Assembly: GCA_033297205.1 (NCBI GenBank)
Contig: MU859181.1
Span: forward strand, 42,497 to 106,496
Reading direction: 5' to 3'
DNA length: 64,000 nt
Source: Pseudoneurospora amorphoporcata
Taxonomy: Eukaryota; Ascomycota; Sordariomycetes; Sordariales; Sordariaceae
Position numbers and translations under genes: made by a program. Shown in pieces: positions 55,051 through 64,000 of this stretch; the stretch's first letter is position 1; each line of letters opens with the position of its first letter. Under the pieces are notes generated by a model. It was given only the letters and a program-made list of their open reading frames with translations. It did not search any database and was not told the origin of the DNA.

Positions 55051-57991
55051 TGTAAGGGGATAGTAGAGCGGTGCGTAGGTGCTGACACCAGAATGATTAA
55101 TTAAGGTTCTACGAGAAGAAAAGAGAAGAAAGACTAACCTGTAGGGCAGACTTTGTCGCCTATCCTTTAAGGCCGTGCGCTGATATGGGTGCCTAACTGC
55201 CTGAGGCAGCCCTACGGTCTAGGAATGTAATCGTATGGAGGCTAGAGGAGACTAACGGGCTTTAGACTTGCCAGTACCTTGCCGGCTTAGCGTACATTGC
55301 TAGCACTCGTCGTCTGGCTAATTGTGTGCCAGGTGCTAGTATTGGGCGCCAGACCTATGACATTAGTCCCCCCTTTCCTTCTTCTAGCCACAACCGCGTC
55401 ACGCAAACTACCCTCATCTTTTTAACAAGACTTAAAATCCCTCCCTTCTTTTAGACTCGCTCTCCTTCTTACTTCCCGTTAACAACTACTATTGCTAGAA
55501 CCACCACTACCCTCGCTCGTTCCAAGGCTCAATATTATTCAGTTAGTTAAGTTGTCAACTAGTATAATTAGGGCTACTTAAAAACTATAGTAACTCTTCG
55601 GAGTAGGGGCTTCTTGGCTCGCCCTACCGCTTCTTTTGCTTAACCTCGTCTTTTTCCGCTTGACCTTGTTCCTCGTGAAACGATCTAATAGTCCGTTATT
55701 AACTCGGGCGTCCCCATACTCCTTTTTGAAGACTTCTAAAGCCTCCAACTCTACAAAGTCCTCTAGGAGGTGCTATGAGAGTTTGTGATACCCTTTCTAC
55801 TTAATATAGACCTTCCTATTCGTCTGGGGACCGTCTGCGCACAATATTTTCTCTACGAAGTATTCTTCCTCCCCTTCTACCAGAACTGGAGGCGGTTGAT
55901 AGTCTGCCGTAACTTGCCCTGGTAGTGGGTCGTCTGCAGCCCTCCAAAGAAGGTCAACGTGGAAGATATTATAGACGTTGTTCGGTAGACCCGTAAGTTC
56001 TATAACTAACGGGGAGAGAATTTGAGAGACTGTATATTTCGCGTGTAACTAGTCCAGTTTCTTCTTAAGTTTTGAGGAGGCGTAGTTCTTAAGGTTTAAC
56101 TAAACTTTATCACTCACTTGGAACCTTTCTATTAGCTGGCGAGTGCGGTTGGCGTACTTCTCTTGTTCTTGTACCGCTACGGCTATAGTGGCTTAATAGA
56201 TGTCCGTAATTTATAATAGCTTTTCAACGAACTATTGAGCCTAGATATTAATTAGAATACGGGAGTTTCTAGCGGACTTAAGGATAACTAGTACTACGGT
56301 TTCTAGGTCGAAGCTATATACGGCAAAGAAGGGAGACATGCTAATTGAGGTATTGATGCGGCTGTTAATTGCTAGCTAGGCTATTGGGTACCACTTGTAC
56401 TAGTCGTCTTGAGCCTAGTTAATATATGCTCTTAAGAAGGCTTGGACCTTTTGGTTTATTCTTTTTAGTCCGCTGTCTGTCTGGGGGTGGTAGGCCGTAC
56501 TAAGTAACTATTTAATACTAAGTACCTTACAAATTCTTTTCTAGAACCTGCCAGTCCAGTTGGAGCCCCTGTTACTGACGATTAACCGTGGCCAGCCGTA
56601 GTGCCGGACAAAACAACTTAGGAATCTTTCGTCGCAGGTTTCTGCATCCATCGACGGCATAGGCTCCAAGATAACATTCTTGCTAAAGCGGTCTTTGATA
56701 ACTAGTAGGCAAGTGTTGCCTCCTGATTCCGGGAGGTCTGTGATAAAGTCCATCTGGATTTCTCGGAAGAATTGATCCGGGATAGGCAGGGGTTGTAGGA
56801 GCCCTCTCCGTTGGTCTCTCCAGTGCTTAACTAAGCCGCAGATGTGGCAGTTACGAAGAAATTGACGTACGTGTGCGTTTAGTAACGGCCAGTAAAAATA
56901 CTAGGTAAGGGCTGCTATCGTGCCCTCTCTTCTTGGGTGTCTGAGAGCTTGGGAGTCGTGCGTGATTTGGGTAATTTTCGTGCGGAGGGCGTTGAGCTCT
57001 CGGTCGGAGCTAGAGAGCTTTACGGCTTCAGACTTGGTTGCTACCGAGCTTCCGGGAATCCAGAGCTTGCTTTTATACTGTAATCTGCCTTTGTCGTCTA
57101 TTGAGCAATCCGCGATCTAGAGCTTTAGTTTCGTAGAGGAGAGATCCCGCTCGTTGTTCTTGACCGCCTAGAGTACTTGCTGGTATAGAGAATCCTTTGT
57201 AATGACAGTGTCCCAAAGCTGTTGCAAATCCAGATCTTCAAATACTCGCACACCCTTTCTTACTTCCTAGTGCCGCCGTGTTCCTATTGCTAAGATACGT
57301 ACGTAGTTCTTCAACGCAGATGTTAGAGTATCAGAACGTATGTAGTAAGCCAGAGTCCCATGGGACTCGGCGCGAGCCCATGGAGACTTGCCAAGTCCCA
57401 AGTCCAAAGCCCAAGACTTCCAAGTCTCAGACTTGGCAAGTCTGACTTGCCAGTCAAACTTTGGGCAAGTCCATCCCAGGGCGGGAACGCTTATAAGGAC
57501 TCGGAGAGTCCGTAACCTGTACTATAGCTTTCTCTCGATCATTAGAAATTAGAATGGTCATCTTTCATCACAACCTTTGGTCGTGACGTGTTTTGCACTT
57601 AACAGCAGAGTCTGGGATAAGTTGGAGGTCTCGAGCTTCCTAGTTATCGTCGGTAGGCCGGTCCTAGTTACGGCGGGACAAGGCGTTTGGGACGACCGCT
57701 TCCTTGCCTGGGCGGTATTGGAGCTCGAAGTTGAAACGAGAGAGGTACTTAGCTTAATGGGCCTGCTTCTTAAAAAGGTACTACCGAGTTATAAAATATT
57801 CTAGATTCCGGTGATTAGTAAGGATGGTGAAGGCTTCGCAGCTGCGGAGTTCGGCTTGCCACTCTTTTAAGTAGTTGATAATAGCGAGTATTTCTTTGTC
57901 GTGAATAGGGTAGTTGCGTTCCGTTGAAGCTAACTTCTGGGAGTGGAAGGTAACGACTTTCTATTGGCCGTTAACCTCTTGGGTGAGGTAA
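55051..57991 (-). mobile_element. Minus-strand Gypsy element: 3' LTR, chromodomain, integrase, RNase H (truncated)
   Basis: The 312-bp LTR (55051-55362, same family as 35400 and 38073) is preceded in the coding direction by a polypurine tract (AAAGGGGGGACTAA), marking it as the 3' LTR. Then, going right on the minus strand: chromodomain about 55,740-55,920, integrase with MDFITDLPESGG and GWPRLIVSNRGSNW (56,541-56,753), and the RNase H end with LSRFNFELQYRPGK (about 57,690-57,730). The rest of RT and gag are missing because a plus-strand Gypsy starts at 57992. A solo LTR interrupts it at 57321-57604. RIP stops are present throughout. Confidence 0.82.
57321..57604. mobile_element. Solo LTR, 284 bp, TSD GCAGA
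   Basis: Begins TGTTAGAGTATCAGAACG and ends CACTTAACA, with exact GCAGA on both sides (57316-57320 and 57605-57609). The TGTTA..TAACA ends suit a Copia-type LTR. It is GC-rich with repeated CCAAGTC/GACTTGGC palindromes and a TATAAGG box (about 57,492), and splits the RNase H-integrase frame of the surrounding Gypsy. Confidence 0.88.
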
Positions 57992-58599
57992 TATTACGAA
58001 TTAATAATTAAGGACACGGGTTAACTAAGCTACTGGTATATAATAGCTACGCGAAGGTTGAGTAATGTAACTATGGTAGGGGAAGCTCGTGGCCGGCATA
58101 GGCTCACCAGTCGAGCCGGGCTCACCAGTCGAGCTAAGCTTATGATAATAGGAGTAAGTTATGGCTATAGTGGTGAGCTGGGCTTACTACGTTACGAAGA
58201 AATATCTAGAGTATGTAGTATAAAGGGACGATTGGAGAATTTAGATTGTTAAATAGTTCGATAGTAGTCAATTAATTTTTATTACCGAGATACGTATAAT
58301 GCTACTATACTTGTTGTGAACCTTTTGGCTTTACCGAACAGTATTGATAGTCTTTACTTTCAGCTATCTTACTTAGGTAGATTAGACTGCCGTTCGTTAC
58401 ACGTTGACTACTCTCTTTGGCTTATCTCGGATAGTGTATTGAAGGTATCTTCGCTTCACTATATCTTTCTCCGCCGGAACTACCATTTAGGGCGAATCCT
58501 TGAACGTTACCGCCGTACATTAACAACTTAAGGCTATGTAGGACCGCATTAACTAACTAAAAGTATAGCTCTAGGCCGAGTCCGGACGCTCTGAAGCGA

Positions 58600-60130
58600 A
58601 GGCGGAAGAAGGAACTTCTCTTAAGGAACGCAAGAGAGTTAAGTTGTCCGTACTTAGGGAGTTTGATGGCCAGCAGGCTACCCTCGTAGGGTTTCTAATT
58701 TAGATGCAAACCTACTTCGACTTCTACAACGACTAGTTTACTATTAAATATAAGAAGGTTACTTACGCGGGAACCAGGCTTACGGACAAAGTATTTACTT
58801 GGTACGAGCTTATCCTTAAGGACTACTACGAAAATGGAGACTAGGCTTTGGACTTTACTAAGAAGGTCTTGAACTTTTACGTTGCCTTCACTGAGGTACT
58901 CTCTAGGGTCTTTGGAGAAAAGGATGAGACTTGGAGGGCTTAGGAACGCCTAACCTATCTTCAACAAACTAAGTTTGCCTTAGCCTACGCTGTACTCTTT
59001 AAGTAGGATGCGCTTCGTAGCAATATTAACGACGACGGGCTGATGTAACTATTTTATAACGGCCTTAAGGATAGAGTTAAGGATGAACTCTATAAGGAGG
59101 ACCGACTCGATTCTATCGATGCCTATATGGATAAAGCTATCCGTATTGATGACCGCTAGTTCTAGCGAGAACAAGAAAAGAAAGGAAAAACACCTTCCTT
59201 TATTTCCTTCAAGTCCAACAACAGCAACAATGTTAAGAAGAAGCGGACTTAGGGTACGCACATCTCAGGAACTACCCATTCTGGACCAATGGAGATCGAC
59301 GCCGCCCAAGCCAACCAAAGCAAGCGCGACTTCTCCCAGGTCAAGTGTTTTAACTGCGGGAAAAAAGGGCACATGAAGAAGGATTGCCATATCTCTAAGT
59401 AGTTGAAGTAGAAGAAATCCGAGGCTACAACGGTAGAAGAGGTGAGGGTAGTCGAGATCGCTAGCATCGACTACGACCAGGACGATCTCGAGGATGCTAT
59501 GGACCGAGCTTAAGATTACAACCTCGAAGCACAATAGGACACATCTAATGGGCCTAATTAAGAGGACCCCCAGATTTATTGGGCGCCGATATGGGAAGAA
59601 GTCAGTTGTATCGCGACTGTGGATCGAAAACTCCTTACGATCGTACACGTTATAGGTACCTCCCTATCCACAGCACTACTATCGACGCCTGAGACTGAAA
59701 GAAGCGACATTCGGGATCTTATTAACCCGTACGGACCCTCTGACAACTTAGCTACTGGTTATTGGATAGACCCCTTGGAAAACTACTGCTGGAAGAGTAA
59801 GGAAAACGAGAAGTGGGACGACTTTTGGGAAAAGCGAGCAGTCGTCATTGAGGAGAAAAGCACTAAGGACTGGGAAGAGCTACCTAGAACAACAAGGGCC
59901 TACCAGCTAGTCAAAGGAGACATAGCCTAGATCCATCCTCTACACTTCGCACACCACCTGAGGCAAGTCGACTCGGATAGTAACGCTGAAGAAGAAGCCG
60001 CATACGTAGTATGGTTATAGGAATACGATTCGCTGAACGAATCTGAGCCTGAGGAAGAGGACGCTCTCAACAACTATCGCTAGGAATTAGGAAACGGCTT
60101 AGGGCCTTCAGGGAGGCTCGACGAAAACTA
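58600..60130 (+). pseudogene. gag of the plus-strand Gypsy
   Basis: Gag core about 58,640-59,150 (VKLSVLREFDGQQATLVGFL; TRLTDKVFTWYELIL), zinc knuckle CFNCGKKGHMKKDC at 59346-59387, then an acidic tail. Stops lie at former Trp/Gln codons. The reading frame is one base out of step with pol (a -1 relation), and the two overlap near 60,090-60,140. Confidence 0.82.
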
Positions 60131-63100
60131 AGTCCCTAGACGAAACGGATCATCCGACGATACAACCGTCGGAAGGATAGGATCCAAGACCCTACAGTAC
60201 CTATGGAGGTCGTAGCTGTAGAAGAAGGGAAGGAGGACTAGCGACTCAAAGTCGTGGCCTACTAGAAGGATTACCCAGCCCTTGCGCTAGTAAATTCCGG
60301 AGCTCAGTTAAACCTCATCTCACCCAAGTTCGTCAACCAACTGAGGATCCCTTGGAAATAGAAGAAGGCACCTTTTGTGGTAAAAGGACCTTTCGAGACC
60401 CAGATCGTGAAGAGGGAAATGTTACCACTTCCTATTACGGTAGAAGGAAAGACGGTCGAAATTAGCTTCGACGTCGTCGATATGGAGCTATTTAAGGATA
60501 TGATCCTAGGGTACCTATGGTATGTTGTATACGACCTAGACATTAGTTGGAAGGATAGTAGCCGCCTATATCCTAGGACGTACTTAACTACTAATAAGAA
60601 ACCCGGAGTACGGAAGGAAGCGAACTACGAAGGCGTCGTTCCTACGGCCCTACCGCAAGTAGTATAGGAAGTTATAATTTGTACTATTAATAGAAGCGGT
60701 AAGGTTACGGAAGAAGGGTTAGTGACGTTGGTAGAGGTATCGGCAGTCAACGCTTAGTACAAGTTTGACTATTACCAGAACTAACAGACGGAAAAGCCGA
60801 AGATAACAATCCCCAAAGAGTACGAGAGATACCCGGCTTTCGTTAGTAAGCATCTTGAAGGGTTACTACTACGAGGACTGTGGGACTATAAGATCAAACT
60901 CAAAGAAGGAGCGAAGCTTAAGTTTTTTAAGGTGTATTATACAAACGAGAAGTAGAACGCGGAGTTGAGGAAGTACTTAGACGAAAATTTGAAACGAGGA
61001 TACATTCGGGAATCTACATTGCTAGTAGGGTACCCTATTCTCTTCGTGCCGAAGAAGGATAAAAAGCTGCGCCTTTGTGTCAATTACAGGCAATTGAATT
61101 AAGAGACCGTGAGAAACAGTTATCCCCTACCCCTGATTTCGCGTATCCGAAGTCAACTAGGAGGAGCACGATACTTCACGCGCCTTGATCTACCTGTTGC
61201 CTACGCCCATATCCGAATCAAGGAAGGAGACGAATGGAAGACAGCATTTCGCACACCCTACGGATATTACGAGTACCTCGTTATGCCCTTCGGGTTGACC
61301 AATGCACCTGCGACATTCCAATCTGTCATCGATCACGCGATTCGACCCTACCTCGACAAATTCGCCATTTGCTACCTAGATGACATCCTCATCTACTCCA
61401 AGACTCTTGCGGAGCACAAGGAACACGTGAAGAAAGTGCTGGACGCACTATACCAACAGAACCTTTCAGTCAACATGGAAAAGAGTGAATTCCATGTGAA
61501 GGAAACCGTATTTCTTAAATATCTAATCTCGGAAAATAAGGTTAGGATGGAACCAAGCAAAGTGGAAGCTGTACGAAACTGGCCCAAGCCTAAGAATGCG
61601 ACCGATGTTCGCGGGTTCTTAGGATTTACCAACTTCTATCGTATGTTTATACGCGATTATGGGAAGCTTGCCAAGCCACTGTACGAGCTCACTAAGAAGG
61701 AGGCTGTTTTTATATGGGGAAAGGAAGAATAAGAAGCTTTTAAGGTTATTTGCGATGCAGTCACCGCAGATCCGGTGCTGAAACTTCCTAACCCAAATAA
61801 ACCCTTTGAAATTGAGACCGACGCATCGGACTACGCTATCGGAGGACAACTGGAACAACGCGATGACTAAGGGAAACTATACCCTGTAGCTTTCTTCTTA
61901 AAGAAGCTAGAAGGACCCCGTCGCAACTATCCCATCTATAATAAGGAACTCCTAGCTATCATTGAAGCGTTTCAAGAATAGAGACCATACCTCAGTAGCA
62001 CCACGCATGAAGTATAGGCCTACACCGACTACAACAATCTCCGGTATTTCACGACTACGAAGGTGCTCAACGGCCGCCAAACACGATGGGCCGAGTTCTT
62101 ATCGGAATTCAACTTCAGGATCAACTATAAAAAGGGTTCAAAGAACGCCCGAGCCGATACTTTGAGTCGTCGGCCGGACCATATAAAAGATGCAGCAGAA
62201 GCCTCTGCACCCTTGTTCCAAGAACAACCAAATAGATCACTTACGCACCCCTTGCAAGAATAGGTAGAGTGCTACGCCATCTATAAGGCTAAGAACCAAG
62301 CCCTGAGGTACTAGGCTACCATCGTTACCCCCGAAGATAGGCAACGATGGGAAGACAACCAAGAAGAAGGAGTTAACCTTCAGAACGATAAACTATAGTA
62401 TAACGACAAGGCCTATGTATGGCCGGAGTATTAAGAAGCTCTCATCCAGGATATCCACGCATCTAAGATTGGAGGGTATATGGGTATTACGAAAACTATA
62501 GCACGGATACGGCAACACTACGACTTTCCTAAAATGAAAAATACGGTGGCTCGAACATTGCAGGCCTGCGAGCAATGCAGCAGAACCAGGGTTGCAAGAC
62601 ACAAGCCATACGGATTTTTAGAACCTTTGGAAGTCGTAGAAAGGCCGTGGAGTTTGGTAACTATGGACTTCATCACCAAGTTACCATTATCTACAGACAC
62701 CGCGATAGGAGTTATTTACGATAGTATCTTGGTGGTAGTGGACAGGCTGATTAAGTGGAGTTACTTCCTACCCTATAAGGAAACATGGTTAGCGGAGCAA
62801 CTTGCAGATGTGATCTATCGGAACGTTACTTCGGTATACGGTTGGCCGAAGGAATGGATTATAGATAGGGATACCAAGTTCGCATCCAAGTTCTGGCAAG
62901 CATTGATGACCAAGCTCGGTACTAAGAGTAAAATGTCGATAGCACATTACCTGTAGACCGATGGACAGACGGAAAGGATTAATTAGATCGTGGAATAATA
63001 TTTGAGGAACTATGTTAACTTCGAACAAAGCGACTGGGTAGAACTACTGCCTACGGCGCAATTGGCATATAATACCTCTCCTACGGAAACTACGAAGGTC

Positions 63101-63781
63101 TTACCTTTCTTCGCAAACTACGGGTATAAGCCAGAACTCTTAGAAGGACCAGATACGAACGTGCCCAGGGCCTCAGTCAAGGCCGGAAAACTGTATATGT
63201 TGCATAAGAAACTCAAGGAAGAGTTGGAATTCGTACGACAAAAGATGAGCCGGTATTTCAACTTGAAAAGGCTCGAGGGACCTCGCTTTAAGGAGGGGGA
63301 TAAAGTCCTTTTGTCGACTAGAAACCTTAGGACAAAGAGACCTAACAAGAAACTTGACGATCGACGAGTGGGACCTTTCAAAATTAAGAAGAAAATTTCT
63401 GATGTGGTATACTAATTGGATATTCCTAATACTATGAAACTAAGATTACACTCATTCTACGTCGCACTACTGGAGTTAGCACCTAAGAACGCACGAGTTA
63501 ATATATGCACTAGTATTGAGGACGAGGAAGAAGAATGGGATGTGGAGCAAATCTTGGATTTAAGAATAGAAAAGGGATAATTGGAATACTTTATTAAATG
63601 GGAAGGATTCGGTCCCGAGGATAATATATGGGAACTATTTAAGAACCTGAATTGCCCTGAGAAGCTGAGGAACTTCCATCGACAGAACCCGGATCGGCCA
63701 GGGGCGCAGGACTACCCAGTAAGGAAGGGGGCAGGGCGGAAACATCCTACAAGGGCTAGTCGAGCTCGGCCACGGGGGTAA
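60130..63781 (+). pseudogene. pol of the plus-strand Gypsy (PR-RT-RNase H-IN-chromodomain)
   Basis: All parts stay in one frame for 3.6 kb, broken only by nonsense codons. Protease LVNSGAQLNLIS (about 60,288-60,325; catalytic Asp changed to Asn). RT LDLPVAYAHIRIKEGDEWKT, FGLTNAPATFQ and YLDD at 61373-61384 intact. RNase H TDASDYAIGGQL and NKELLAII (about 61,815-61,965). Integrase zinc finger and core (62,440-62,960; TMDFITKLPL, IIDRDTKFASKFW). C-terminal chromodomain about 63,540-63,690 (YFIKWEGFGPEDNIWE) and a basic tail RKHPTRASRARPRG. Confidence 0.88.
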
Positions 63782-64000
63782 GGGGAATAGTAGCATTCGT
63801 CGTCTGCCCCTCAAGAGAGGTAGCAGCATTCGCTGCCTGCTCCTCAGCCTGCTCCTCAGCCCGCTCCTCAGCCTCCAAGATCTCCAATTCTTCCAGACTG
63901 CGCAAGGACAACGCTTTCCCTTTCGAAGAAAGCTCCTTTTGCTCACGCTCCAGACGTGCGAGTTGGGCCACTCGCTCCTCGACTTCCTTTAGGAGATTGG
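63756..64000 (-). CDS. Antisense coiled-coil ORF at the right edge, partial
   Basis: On the minus strand a frame is open from the window edge to a stop at about 63,756. It encodes a Glu/Ala/Leu-rich helix (LARLEREQKELSSKGKALSL; EEQAEEQAANAATSLEG) without stops, overlapping the end of pol. In contrast to nearby pol it has no RIP stops. It may be an accessory antisense gene of the retrotransposon, the start of another nested element, or an artefact of reading repetitive Gln/Pro codons backwards. Confidence 0.4.
   Translation of the reverse strand, partial: NLLKEVEERVAQLARLEREQKELSSKGKALSLRSLEELEILEAEERAEEQAEEQAANAATSLEGQTTNATIPLTPVAELD

Larger units (their letters stand above)
57992..64000 (+). 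mobile_element. Plus-strand chromodomain Gypsy element, 3' end outside window
   Basis: 5' LTR 57992-58401 (410 bp; TATTACG, ancestral TGTTACG, to GTTCGTTACA; reverse of the 36757 family). It is followed by gag and pol on the plus strand to 63781. The 3' LTR is not in the window, so the TSD cannot be checked (left 5-mer GGTAA). It cut the minus-strand Gypsy in its RNase H region and is therefore younger than it. Confidence 0.88.

Noticed and set aside
61393..61632. Minus-strand frame inside the Gypsy RT
   Set aside because: Shadow of the conserved RT coding strand.

Overview
The window looks like nuclear DNA of a filamentous ascomycete (Pezizomycotina, most likely Sordariomycetes). The evidence is short GT..AG introns with CTAAC/CTGAC-type branch points, fungal gene families (S-adenosylmethionine decarboxylase, GH64 glucanase, two BAR proteins, F-box protein), and a right half full of AT-shifted transposons whose copies differ almost only by C:G to T:A transitions, the signature of repeat-induced point mutation (RIP). 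No species is claimed.

Positions 1-33,800 are gene space. In order it holds: the 3' part of S-adenosylmethionine decarboxylase; a four-TM protein with a Q/H-rich tail; an F-box protein; a GH64-like protein with a P/G/H/Q-rich insert; tRNA-Thr(AGU) on the minus strand; a three-exon membrane protein; a broken D-2-hydroxyacid dehydrogenase; a HET-like remnant; a coiled-coil protein; a small secreted protein; a decaying unknown gene; a class II aldolase/adducin protein; a 2OG-Fe(II) dioxygenase gene with one in-frame TAG; peptidyl-tRNA hydrolase (minus), divergent from the BAR protein Hob3/Rvs161; and a second BAR protein with a proline-rich tail. Spliced reading frames were checked for phase by hand. 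Broken genes cluster between about 12 and 26 kb.

Positions 34,300-64,000 hold no host gene that I can see. This is a block of nested, RIP-damaged transposons. Layers that can be separated by target-site duplications (TSDs) are: solo LTRs (775, 311, 312, 444, 298 and 284 bp); a Mutator-like element (MULE) with TIRs of about 80 bp and its short deletion derivative; a second small TIR element; an LTR element (495-bp LTRs) inserted inside the MULE transposase; a 2.2-kb gag-only LTR element (274-bp LTRs) inserted in an LTR of that element; an autonomous 7.3-kb Gypsy element (249-bp LTRs) inserted in the gag-only element; a minus-strand Gypsy (312-bp LTR); and a plus-strand chromodomain Gypsy (410-bp LTR) running to the right edge.

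The most striking structure is that both halves of the MULE, and both ends of the LTR element inside it, lie on opposite strands. Two independent TSDs match as reverse complements (AATAAAAT / ATTTTATT and ATTGG / CTAAT), and the transposase frame continues exactly across the join. This implies an inversion of at least about 14 kb with its left breakpoint near 40.6-40.8 kb. The deletion derivative at 35,755-36,506 carries an 8-bp microhomology at its internal junction. All of this is read by eye; no searches or alignments were run.
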